Under the pieces are notes generated by a model. The model ran no database searches, was not told the DNA's origin, and worked only from the letters and a program-made list of their open reading frames with translations. Positions 1 through 6,202 of a DNA stretch of 30,151 nucleotides are shown in pieces (positions within the stretch are counted from its first letter, which is position 1; every line of letters begins with the position of its first letter). The position numbers were made by a program, and so were the translations under genes. Source of the DNA: a virus; the IMG/VR virus record IMGVR_UViG_3300023245_000071, positions 1-30,151 of that record; one strand, given 5' to 3'.

Positions 1-1562
1 GTAAAGATAATCTTGTGAACAAGACCAATGCCAAAGACATGGTGGTTGGTATAGAATTTGAAAAGAACGGCATACAATACAAAATAGAACGAGGCAGAAA
101 GCCCCAGGTGCTGAGATTTTATGCAGACGACATCGAGCAGGAGAGCAACGAAGCTCAAGGAGAGAACAGAGAAACACAACAAGAAATTAACAAGTTGTTA
201 GGCATGACTCATTCCATGTTCAAGAACATAATGGCGCTGAACACGTATTCTCAACCATTCTTGAGCACTAAACAATCAGAACAGCGAGAGATCATAGAAC
301 AGTTGTTGGGTATTACCATTCTAAGTCAGAAATCAGACCTACTAAAAGAACAAATGAAAGCCACCAAAGAAGAAGCTGTGGCAGAAAAACTTAAATTAGA
401 TTCTATTATAAACTCCAATGAAAAAATAGAAGAGTCGATTAAAAATTTAAAATTGAGGAACTCTGCGTGGCAGACACAACAGCGACAGGACGTAGAAAAA
501 TTTAAAAGTGCTATAGAAGATCTAGAACGAGTGGACATTGAACAGGAATTGTCTGCACACAAACAGATACAAAAAAAGCAGGAAGACATGACGGCACTGC
601 GAAGTCTTCAAAAAGAAAAAGCCTATCACGAAGACAGCCTGACCAAAACCACTCGACAGATCAGTCTAAAGAACAAAGACATCGAATATGCCGAAGATGC
701 TCGTTGTCCAACCTGTGAGCAGGCTCTGCATGATGAGAAACATCAACAGCTATTAACAAAATTACAAAAAGATCTTGCAGAACTACAGCAGGACGATGAC
801 AAATTAAACACAGAATTAAAGACCATCAATGAAAACATTGAGAACATTGGTGACATTGGCAGTTTACCAGACACGTACTATGACGACATAGATGATGCGT
901 ACAACCACAAAGGATCCGTGGCAGATCTGAAACGACAATCAGAACAGACCAAGAAAAAAGACAATCCTTATCAGGAACAGATCAAAGAGTTGACCGAAAC
1001 GGCCATACAGAAAGTGGATTACGAAAAGGTCAACGAGCTAGAGGATCTGTATCGACATCAAGAGTTCCTGTACAAACTGTTGACAGCAAAGGATTCTTTC
1101 ATACGGACCAGAATCATAGAACAGAATTTGACATACCTAAATCAAAGACTGGCTTGGTATCTCGGACAGGTCAAACTGCCGCACACTGTGGTGTTCCAAC
1201 CAGATCTCTCTGTACAGATAGAAGAGCTGGGCAGGGAATTGGACTTTGACAACTTGAGCAGGGGTGAAAGGAACAGACTGATCCTGAGCCTGAGTTGGGC
1301 GTTCAGAGATGTTTGGGAAGGGCTGTATCAACAGATCAATCTACTGTTCATCGATGAGTTGATAGACGCTGGCATGGACGCCTCTGGTGTGGAATCTGCA
1401 ATGGCGGTGCTCAAAGACATGGCACGAACACAGCAGAAAAACATATTCTTGATATCACACAAGGACGAATTGGTAAGCAGGGTGAATAGTGTGCTGAAAG
1501 TGGTAAAGGTAAATGGCTTCACATCATACAGTACAGATTTAGAATTCAATAATATCGTATAA
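1..1562 (+). CDS. 46: Recombination endonuclease subunit gp46 (SbcC/Rad50-like ATPase), 5' end cut by window
   Basis: This is the ATPase subunit of the phage Mre11/Rad50-type nuclease, which in T4 pairs with gp47 to resect DNA ends for recombination-dependent replication. The frame is open from base 3, before the first GTG at 15, so the N-terminal Walker A region lies outside the window. The visible order fits the family. A long charged coiled coil is interrupted by a zinc hook CPTC (bases 705-716), followed by a second coiled-coil arm. Then come an ABC signature LSRGER near base 1254, a Walker B LLFIDELID near 1342 and the H-loop LISHKD near 1468. LSRGER in place of LSGGE is usual for gp46-type proteins. 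It ends just before two tandem late-promoter octamers and a homing endonuclease gene. The family assignment is firm; the missing N-terminus means length cannot be compared. Confidence 0.88.
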   Translation, partial: KDNLVNKTNAKDMVVGIEFEKNGIQYKIERGRKPQVLRFYADDIEQESNEAQGENRETQQEINKLLGMTHSMFKNIMALNTYSQPFLSTKQSEQREIIEQLLGITILSQKSDLLKEQMKATKEEAVAEKLKLDSIINSNEKIEESIKNLKLRNSAWQTQQRQDVEKFKSAIEDLERVDIEQELSAHKQIQKKQEDMTALRSLQKEKAYHEDSLTKTTRQISLKNKDIEYAEDARCPTCEQALHDEKHQQLLTKLQKDLAELQQDDDKLNTELKTINENIENIGDIGSLPDTYYDDIDDAYNHKGSVADLKRQSEQTKKKDNPYQEQIKELTETAIQKVDYEKVNELEDLYRHQEFLYKLLTAKDSFIRTRIIEQNLTYLNQRLAWYLGQVKLPHTVVFQPDLSVQIEELGRELDFDNLSRGERNRLILSLSWAFRDVWEGLYQQINLLFIDELIDAGMDASGVESAMAVLKDMARTQQKNIFLISHKDELVSRVNSVLKVVKVNGFTSYSTDLEFNNIV

Positions 1563-1578
1563 ATACATCGTATAAATA
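1558..1578 (+). promoter_or_regulatory. Two tandem T4-type late promoters (TATAAATA x2)
   Basis: TATAAATA occurs at 1558-1565 and again at 1571-1578, 13 bases apart. This is the exact T4 late promoter -10 octamer read by the gp55 sigma-like factor. The first copy overlaps the stop codon of gp46. They lie 26-46 bases before the HNH endonuclease start, so they probably drive it and the SDR-like gene late in infection. Confidence 0.65.
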
Positions 1579-1603
1579 CCAAGTAAATTCAAGAGATACT
1601 ATT

Positions 1604-2383
1604 ATGTTTTTAAAAAATTCTTTTTCTAAAAAATATTTTGATATTATTAAAAATAATGAAATAGTTGATATAGAATCTGTTTATTGTGAAAGGCATCACA
1701 TTATACCAAAATCGTTGGGCGGCTCTAATAAAAAAGAAAATACTGTATATATTACTGCTAAAGATCATTTTAGATGTCATAAACTATTAGTTAATTTTAC
1801 CAAAGGTGCTGATAAAGGAAAAATGTGGAGTGCATTATGGAGAATGATGAATAAACAAAGTTATAATCAATTAAGAAATTATAATTTTACAGAAAAAGAT
1901 TATGAAATATCTAGAATCAAACACGCATTAGCACATTCTAAACGTATGAGTGGTGAAAAAAATCCATTTTTTGGAAAACAGCATACAGACGAAACTAAAC
2001 AAAAAATGTCAAAAAGAAAAAAAGGGAAATCTTACGAAGAAATTTATGGAAAAGAACTTGCTGATAAGATGAGAGAACGTCGAAAAATTGAGGCAACAGG
2101 AAAAAAACTTAGTGATGTTACCAAAGAAAAAATTAGACAGAAAAAATTAGGCAGATCTAGAGATCCTTTATTAATGAAAGCTATAGGAGAAAAACTTTGT
2201 GGTCGAAAACAATCTAAAGAAACTTTAGAAAAAAAAAGAATAAGCAGAGAAGCAAATAAAAAAAAATGTGGGCATTGTGGGAAAATACTGGTATCTTTCA
2301 ATTATACTAGATGGCACGGTGTTAATTGTAAATTTAAGAATCGTATTACCAACTACGCCAATGATGTGGACATAATTGTATGA
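1604..2383 (+). CDS. Free-standing HNH homing endonuclease with NUMOD3 repeats and a C-terminal zinc finger
   Basis: This 259-residue protein has an N-terminal HNH nuclease core with CERHHIIPKSLGGSNKKEN and the later AKDHFRCHKLL (residues about 27-60). The middle carries NUMOD3-type DNA-binding motifs (SGEKNPFFGKQHTDETKQKM near residue 108, and a second LSDVTKEKIRQKKLGRS). The C-terminus has a possible zinc knuckle, C-x2-C-x12-H-x3-C, near residue 222. Such proteins cut cognate DNA and spread their own gene. The coding sequence is visibly richer in A+T than its neighbours, with poly-Lys AAA runs, which suggests recent transfer. No intron is evident: gp46 ends in a stop before it, so it is an intergenic insertion like T4 seg/mob genes. 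Its TGA stop overlaps the next ATG by four bases. It probably uses the tandem late promoters just upstream; no strong ribosome site is visible. Confidence 0.87.
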   Translation: MFLKNSFSKKYFDIIKNNEIVDIESVYCERHHIIPKSLGGSNKKENTVYITAKDHFRCHKLLVNFTKGADKGKMWSALWRMMNKQSYNQLRNYNFTEKDYEISRIKHALAHSKRMSGEKNPFFGKQHTDETKQKMSKRKKGKSYEEIYGKELADKMRERRKIEATGKKLSDVTKEKIRQKKLGRSRDPLLMKAIGEKLCGRKQSKETLEKKRISREANKKKCGHCGKILVSFNYTRWHGVNCKFKNRITNYANDVDIIV

Positions 2384-2952
2384 CGACTCTGATAACTGGT
2401 GGTAACGGATTCTTAGCAAATAGTTTAAAACAGTACATCGACGGAGATTATTATGGAAAAGACATGCTGGATATCACAAGTAGAAATTGTGTACGTAATC
2501 TACCAACATATGACGTGCTGATACACACAGCAACAGGCAACGGTAATATTAAACTCAACAACAATCTGCCTTTACTTTTTTCCAAAGCAAAAAAAATATT
2601 CGTGTTCACAAGCAAACAAGGAACATTCATGAATTGGAAAAAAACAGGACCAATTGATTACGGATTAGAGAAGTTGAATTTAAACTTCATCGTGTACAGG
2701 CACAATATGGAACACCACAACGCACAGATATTTGAACCAGGGCATATGGAAACAGTAGATCAATACAACAATATTGCTAAAAAAATCAGTGACCTCTATA
2801 TAGACTGGAAGTTTGAAAAGAACATGATTTACGATCTATCAGCCGATAGATACCTTGCTTACCGATACCTAACGTATATACTTTTTCTACCATTTTGTTT
2901 CACTGGATACTCCAGTCCGTGGAAAGTCTTACCATTCAACAACATGGCGTAG
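2380..2952 (+). CDS. Short SDR / NAD-dependent epimerase-like protein
   Basis: The N-terminus has a Rossmann nucleotide-binding start, TTLITGGNGFLANSL, matching the TGxxGxxG motif of extended short-chain dehydrogenases/sugar epimerases. Further strands are 'DVLIHTATGNGN' and 'KKIFVFTSKQ'. At 190 residues it is much shorter than typical epimerases (about 300), and an obvious YxxxK catalytic pair is uncertain; 'DYGLEKLN' near residue 93 could be it. The start ATG overlaps the homing endonuclease stop (ATGA), indicating translational coupling. The last roughly 30 codons lie antisense to the 2OG oxygenase gene and encode a hydrophobic tail of atypical composition. The natural end could therefore be a readthrough caused by loss of an earlier stop. 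It may act in nucleotide-sugar metabolism; the substrate is not predictable. Confidence 0.65.
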   Translation: MTTLITGGNGFLANSLKQYIDGDYYGKDMLDITSRNCVRNLPTYDVLIHTATGNGNIKLNNNLPLLFSKAKKIFVFTSKQGTFMNWKKTGPIDYGLEKLNLNFIVYRHNMEHHNAQIFEPGHMETVDQYNNIAKKISDLYIDWKFEKNMIYDLSADRYLAYRYLTYILFLPFCFTGYSSPWKVLPFNNMA

Positions 2953-3410
2953 CCACAATCATTTTTAAAGTTAAAAGTCTTAAATGGTTTATTATCACTG
3001 TGATATAACACAGTTCCTGGCTGTTCCTCTCCTAGATATATTTGTAACGATAGTTTTATAGAGTCATTGTCCACATGTGGTGATAAGAAATAATCCTTGT
3101 TGTCTACCCAGTAGTCGGCACCGGAGAATTTTAATTTTGTAGAAAATTGTTCTTGCAGTGCATTGGTTATGTTCTTGTTCATGAAAAAGATGTGTAACTG
3201 TTTTGAGAAAAGTTCATTGTACGATATCCTCTTCCTGGGAAGGTGTGCTTGATCATCTAATTGGTCAAAAATAACATCATCAAAATTCAAATCAAAAGTA
3301 TCAGTATTACCAAAGAAACTGTGGTAATGTTGATAAACATGATTATATTCCTTCTGCACCTTTGTGTTTTTTATTGACAGAACCACATCTTGTGTGTTTA
3401 AATTAAACAT
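2859..3410 (-). CDS. 2-oxoglutarate/Fe(II)-dependent oxygenase family protein
   Basis: This 183-residue protein shows the double-stranded beta-helix metal site of 2OG-Fe(II) oxygenases. An HxD is in FLSPHVDND (residues about 109-117), the distal His is in GKTFHGLEYP (about 159-168), and the 2OG-binding Arg is near the C-terminus in GRKSIYVRYR. Spacing and length fit the small prolyl-hydroxylase-like proteins that are abundant in marine T4-like phages. The substrate (protein residue, nucleotide or sugar) cannot be told. The gene is convergent with the SDR-like gene and overlaps it by 94 bases. It is divergent from the small histone-like gene, sharing a 51-base AT-rich intergenic region with repeated TTAATTAA blocks (3414-3438), where its promoter must lie. 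No late octamer is seen there, so early or middle expression is possible. Confidence 0.8.
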   Translation of the reverse strand: MFNLNTQDVVLSIKNTKVQKEYNHVYQHYHSFFGNTDTFDLNFDDVIFDQLDDQAHLPRKRISYNELFSKQLHIFFMNKNITNALQEQFSTKLKFSGADYWVDNKDYFLSPHVDNDSIKLSLQIYLGEEQPGTVLYHSDNKPFKTFNFKNDCGYAMLLNGKTFHGLEYPVKQNGRKSIYVRYR

Positions 3411-3461
3411 ATGTTAATTAATTATACAGTTAATTAACTAACGTAAACAAAGGAGACAACA

Positions 3462-3653
3462 ATGTCACAAACACATGAATCAATCATAGCCGCGGTTCAG
3501 ACCTATTCTGAAGAGAACTCTAAGTTCACTGAAAAAGGTGTCAAGGCATCTGCAACTCGAGCAAGAAAAGCTCTGGCAGAACTTGGCAAATTGATCAAAG
3601 CAAGAAGAAAAGAGATTCAAGAAACTAAGAACGCAGAAAAAGCGGCTTCTTAA
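3462..3653 (+). CDS. Small basic histone H1-like (Hc1-type) protein
   Basis: This 63-residue, Lys/Arg/Ala-rich protein has a strong ribosome site (AAAGGAGA, ending 7-8 bases before ATG) and its own terminator, so it is a well-formed single-gene unit. The segment VKASATRARKALAELGKLIK followed by ARRKEIQE resembles the chlamydial histone-like Hc1 pattern of an N-terminal amphipathic helix, 'RVR..S..LEK..K.YRKES'. It is predicted to be all helical. By that similarity it may bind DNA and condense or regulate the phage or host chromosome. The match is short and compositionally biased, so a generic helical DNA-binding or scaffolding role is also possible. The 51-base leader region contains palindromic TTAATTAA repeats. 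Confidence 0.72.
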   Translation: MSQTHESIIAAVQTYSEENSKFTEKGVKASATRARKALAELGKLIKARRKEIQETKNAEKAAS

Positions 3654-3673
3654 TTTTTTAATTTTGGATATCC

Positions 3674-3704
3674 AAAAGCCCGTGTAGCAGTATGCGGGCT
3701 TTTT
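3674..3704 (+). terminator. Rho-independent terminator after the Hc1-like gene
   Basis: AAAAGCCCG (3674-3682) pairs with CGGGCTTTT (3695-3703) around a 12-base loop, followed by a T-rich tract. It lies 20 bases after the stop codon and just before the end of the convergent minus-strand gene. Its reverse complement also ends in a few Ts, so it may terminate both transcripts. Confidence 0.8.
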
Positions 3705-4747
3705 TATTTTAAAGAATTCAAATATTCTTTGATAAAATTAGGCAATCTATCAAATTGTGCCAATCTTTCAGCGTCCCAATCAGTGTTGACCAATCTATTA
3801 TAATTGTGTTCTATCACTCGTTGATTTTGGTCGTATAATTCTTTCACTCGTTCCCTGTCTTTGAAAATATGCTCATTGTCTTCCAACAGAGACTTCCATC
3901 GTAGCACAGGATTATTAATACCGTCACTCTTTAAATCAAATCCCATATAGGGTAAGAATCCTAATAACTCCACACCGGTTTTGTTGCTGTTTTTTTCACA
4001 CAGCATAAACGGAACAGTTTTACACAGTATTGTATCAAAATATTTCTCATCGTCTTTGTCTTTTAACCAATCTGTGTTTGGGAAAGTTGTTACAAAATTT
4101 ATGTAAGAGTCACTTAATAGTGCTATCTGTTTTTCGTTAAACTCGGGTTGAGTCAAATAATTTTTAAATATTCTTCGTTCCTCGAACTCGTTGGGTAATT
4201 GCATTGGTATATTGAGACATTGACCAATCTGATATTCATAGTCTTTACTGACATTATACGAGATTGCTGGAAAATAGAAATCATATCCTTTGTCCTGCCC
4301 TTCTTTGATCAGGATGTATCTGTTCAATCTCACGGTTGCCGTGGAAGAATAAATGTTGTTTTTTCTTTCACGTTGTACAGGTGATGGTAATAATGTTTTA
4401 TTAATCAATGACATGTTTAACATTGTCAAATTATAATACAGGTTATACTGATAATAATGTATCTTTACATTAATGAATTTTTTCTGGCAGTAATGAAAAA
4501 ACTCTGTGAGATCTCCTATTAAACACACAATGTTGATCTCTTTTAATTTTTCTAATTTTTCTTGTTCAAACTCCATCCAAATGCTGGGCTTCCATTCCAG
4601 GCTATCCCCGATCAAGCACAGTGAATTGCTGTTACAATTATCTTCAAAGAACAAATTAAGTGTTTCGATATCGTGCTCTATCATACCACCACCTGTGGTA
4701 TTGAAATCTAACGAATTATCAAAAAAGATGTTCTGTTGTTTAATCAT
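3704..4747 (-). CDS. Uncharacterised protein, weakly exostosin/glycosyltransferase-like C-terminus
   Basis: I do not recognise this 347-residue protein with certainty. It is soluble, without signal peptide or membrane segment. The N-terminal half alternates hydrophobic strands (SLCLIGDSLEW, INIVCLIGDLTEFF) typical of an alpha/beta nucleotide-binding fold. The C-terminal half has FDTILCKTVPFMLCEK, later ELLGFLPYMGFD. This resembles the '..T.KaL..g.PFi......L..LG..tF' pattern of the donor-binding region in exostosin-type glycosyltransferases, which several marine phages carry. That is inference only. It is the last gene of a tightly packed minus-strand set; its ATG overlaps the preceding gene by 8 bases, implying co-translation. 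A role in modifying host surface sugars or phage proteins would fit. Confidence 0.6.
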   Translation of the reverse strand: MIKQQNIFFDNSLDFNTTGGGMIEHDIETLNLFFEDNCNSNSLCLIGDSLEWKPSIWMEFEQEKLEKLKEINIVCLIGDLTEFFHYCQKKFINVKIHYYQYNLYYNLTMLNMSLINKTLLPSPVQRERKNNIYSSTATVRLNRYILIKEGQDKGYDFYFPAISYNVSKDYEYQIGQCLNIPMQLPNEFEERRIFKNYLTQPEFNEKQIALLSDSYINFVTTFPNTDWLKDKDDEKYFDTILCKTVPFMLCEKNSNKTGVELLGFLPYMGFDLKSDGINNPVLRWKSLLEDNEHIFKDRERVKELYDQNQRVIEHNYNRLVNTDWDAERLAQFDRLPNFIKEYLNSLK

Positions 4748-5114
4748 AGTAGTGTTGTTCCACTCGAAGATCCAGATGTCCTCCTAGTGCCCAGGCTCGC
4801 TCCACAGCACACTGATAGTGCTGTTGATCTTCATAGGTGTAAAACCACACCTCTTTGACCAATAATTGATCCGACTCTTGCAGACTCCATTCTATTTTAG
4901 GTAGTCGCCCGGATTCCGCGGGTATGAAAACACTGTTGATGTTTTTAACAGCATCTGTTATATTTAAAAAAGCAACATAATTAAATTTTTCACACGGGTT
5001 GGCCATTTTTTTAACCTGATAACAATCATCATTATACTGACGCATTTCTTCCAAGGAACAGTCAAACATCTTGTAGCCGTATTTTTTATAAGTTTCAGGC
5101 AACACTGTTTTCAT
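4740..5114 (-). CDS. Conserved-looking hypothetical protein, 124 aa
   Basis: This soluble protein has no recognised domain. It is rich in Tyr, Cys and acidic residues (six Cys, including FDCS, DDCYQ, ANPCEKFNY). The residues are not arranged as a clear zinc site. The start overlaps the stop of the upstream gene by four bases (ATGA type) and its end overlaps the next start by eight. It is therefore the third of four translationally coupled genes in this minus-strand operon. Its job cannot be predicted. Confidence 0.62.
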   Translation of the reverse strand: MKTVLPETYKKYGYKMFDCSLEEMRQYNDDCYQVKKMANPCEKFNYVAFLNITDAVKNINSVFIPAESGRLPKIEWSLQESDQLLVKEVWFYTYEDQQHYQCAVERAWALGGHLDLRVEQHYYD

Positions 5115-5359
5115 GCATTCCCCCCATTACCCGCGGGTGTGTTGGGATATCGTAATAACCACAGTGTCCAGTGCTTGTCAGACATGACAGTTTCCACTGT
5201 CACGTTCTCATCCTTGTCAAATTTAATAGTCAATCGTTTGCGATCGTACAGCTCTTTGATGTGTGGGAAACGTTGTACCCAGGCCTCGAAACGGATCTGC
5301 AGATCCATGTCATCCATTCTATGGTAGGCAGGCATTGTGCCCAGCAAGCGAGTCTTCAT
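5111..5359 (-). CDS. Small hypothetical protein, 82 aa
   Basis: The start chosen is the ATG at 5359, because it overlaps the stop of the upstream GIY-YIG gene as ATGA. The longer frame beginning at 5482 would run 41 codons antisense-free but entirely inside that gene, with a composition unlike a protein N-terminus. The 82-residue product begins MKTRLLGTMPAYHRMDD and continues with a compact charged alpha/beta sequence (FEAWVQRFPHIKELYDRK). No family is recognised. It is tightly coupled to its neighbours on both sides. Confidence 0.6.
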   Translation of the reverse strand: MKTRLLGTMPAYHRMDDMDLQIRFEAWVQRFPHIKELYDRKRLTIKFDKDENVTVETVMSDKHWTLWLLRYPNTPAGNGGNA

Positions 5360-5793
5360 CGTTGTATGTCCTCGTTGATAATAAGAGAACCGTGTACTCG
5401 TACTCGAATGTGTCCGTTGTAGTACTGATCGGACTCCAACACTCTGCGTGAGAACTGTTCTCGGGCTTCCACATAATTGCATTCTGCTTTGCTTCGGCAG
5501 TAATAAAGTATCTCTCTTCGGAATTGGTCTCTGCCCAATCGTTCAATGTCCTTTGAGAGTGCATCACTTGACCCATAGTAGTCTGCCCAGTCACTTGCGA
5601 CAGCCCCGCGAATTTTTTTGCGTACTTTTTTTCCGTTTTTTTGCGTGTGCATTCGGTATCGCGTGGTTTTGAATCGGGCCAGCTTCTTGCCTATGTACAT
5701 CCTGCCTGACTCTGTGTTGGTAATAAGATACACAATGCCTGCACAGTCCTCTGGCAACTCAGTGACCGGCTCGTTTTGGTAGATCCATTGCAT
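5356..5793 (-). CDS. GIY-YIG family endonuclease-like protein
   Basis: The N-terminal third carries the GIY-YIG nuclease hallmark: GIVYLITNTESGRMYIGKK at about residues 19-37, that is a GxxY...YIG pair 10-11 residues apart. It is followed by basic residues ARFKTTR and a conserved Glu in EAREQFSRR near residue 115, which would bind metal. At 145 residues there is room for the catalytic domain and little else. It could be a solitary nuclease (DNA repair, host DNA cleavage) or a degenerate homing endonuclease. I start it at ATG 5793 rather than 5817, because a late-promoter-like TTTAAATA lies just five bases upstream and the eight extra residues are not domain-like. It heads a four-gene minus-strand operon. 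Confidence 0.72.
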   Translation of the reverse strand: MQWIYQNEPVTELPEDCAGIVYLITNTESGRMYIGKKLARFKTTRYRMHTQKNGKKVRKKIRGAVASDWADYYGSSDALSKDIERLGRDQFRREILYYCRSKAECNYVEAREQFSRRVLESDQYYNGHIRVRVHGSLIINEDIQR

Positions 5794-5798
5794 GTTGG

Positions 5799-5806
5799 TA
5801 TTTAAA
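5799..5806 (-). promoter_or_regulatory. Late-promoter-like octamer TTTAAATA
   Basis: Read on the minus strand this is TTTAAATACC, one mismatch from TATAAATA and sharing the trailing CC seen at other sites in the window. It lies five bases before the GIY-YIG start codon at 5793. If used like a T4 late promoter, the transcript would be almost leaderless. Confidence 0.35.
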
Positions 5807-5817
5807 CTCAAGATCAT

Positions 5818-5967
5818 ATGGAGGAATTTCTTTTGATGTTATATACACACGATGGGCAACCTTATCCATCCAACAGGCACAAACCACAATTTCAAACAGG
5901 CACATATAGCATCTTCGCAGTGAGCAGTGAAATGCACCCGCAAGGGGAAGTGAATCACTTGGTGTAA
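5818..5967 (+). CDS. Small ORF, 49 aa, divergent from the GIY-YIG gene
   Basis: This frame runs from ATG 5818 to TAA 5965. Its product begins MEEFLLMLYTHDGQPYPSN and ends HPQGEVNHLV. Composition is protein-like, and the stop is followed nine bases later by the next plus-strand ATG, as expected in a small operon leading to the acyltransferase-like gene. I recognise no family, and no clear ribosome site is visible. It could equally be leader sequence. A minus-strand frame also covers the region but has a less plausible composition. Confidence 0.4.
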   Translation: MEEFLLMLYTHDGQPYPSNRHKPQFQTGTYSIFAVSSEMHPQGEVNHLV

Positions 5968-5976
5968 CATAAAAAA

Positions 5977-6168
5977 ATGATGAGGCTCTGGGAAACAGAT
6001 CCACCCTCAGGTCCGCCAAACACTATCATGCAAGGTTTTGGCAGGCTCGCGTTGTATAGAATGAGCAAACGGGTACCGCACAACCGCCCGACGCAGGTAG
6101 CGATGTATGATGACTGCGAACTCACCACAGGGTTCACGTCAGTTCTGCTAGCAATAGCAGAATTGTGA
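5977..6168 (+). CDS. Small ORF, 63 aa, of doubtful status
   Basis: The frame begins MMRLWETDPPSGPP and ends VLLAIAEL; the last codons are formed by a perfect hairpin (6140-6165). It lies between the 49-residue ORF and the acyltransferase-like gene on the same strand. Its codon use is unremarkable, no ribosome site is evident and no family is recognised. The 3' end may be an RNA element rather than coding. An overlapping minus-strand frame (5955-6176) is judged less likely. Confidence 0.33.
   Translation: MMRLWETDPPSGPPNTIMQGFGRLALYRMSKRVPHNRPTQVAMYDDCELTTGFTSVLLAIAEL
6140..6165 (+). other. 11-bp perfect hairpin with GCAA tetraloop
   Basis: CAGTTCTGCTA (6140-6150), loop GCAA, TAGCAGAATTG (6155-6165) form an 11-base-pair stem with one G-U pair and a GNRA-type tetraloop. 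No T-tract follows, so it is not a classic terminator. It lies 38 bases before the acyltransferase-like start and could be an RNA processing or stability element. Confidence 0.55.
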
Positions 6169-6202
6169 CTGCTCATCTACCACAGGCGACGCAATTAAGA
6201 AA

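Noticed and set aside
1528-1604. Group I intron or intein around gp46 and the homing endonuclease
   Set aside because: gp46 closes with its own H-loop, C-terminal region and stop before the endonuclease, and no gp46 sequence resumes after it.
5360-5482. 41-codon N-terminal extension of the 82-residue minus-strand protein
   Set aside because: It lies wholly inside the GIY-YIG gene in another frame. The ATGA overlap at 5356-5359 gives a normal start.
5759-6019. 86-residue minus-strand frame upstream of the GIY-YIG gene
   Set aside because: It overlaps the GIY-YIG start and a late-like box, is Cys/Phe-rich without domain pattern, and competes with a better plus-strand frame.
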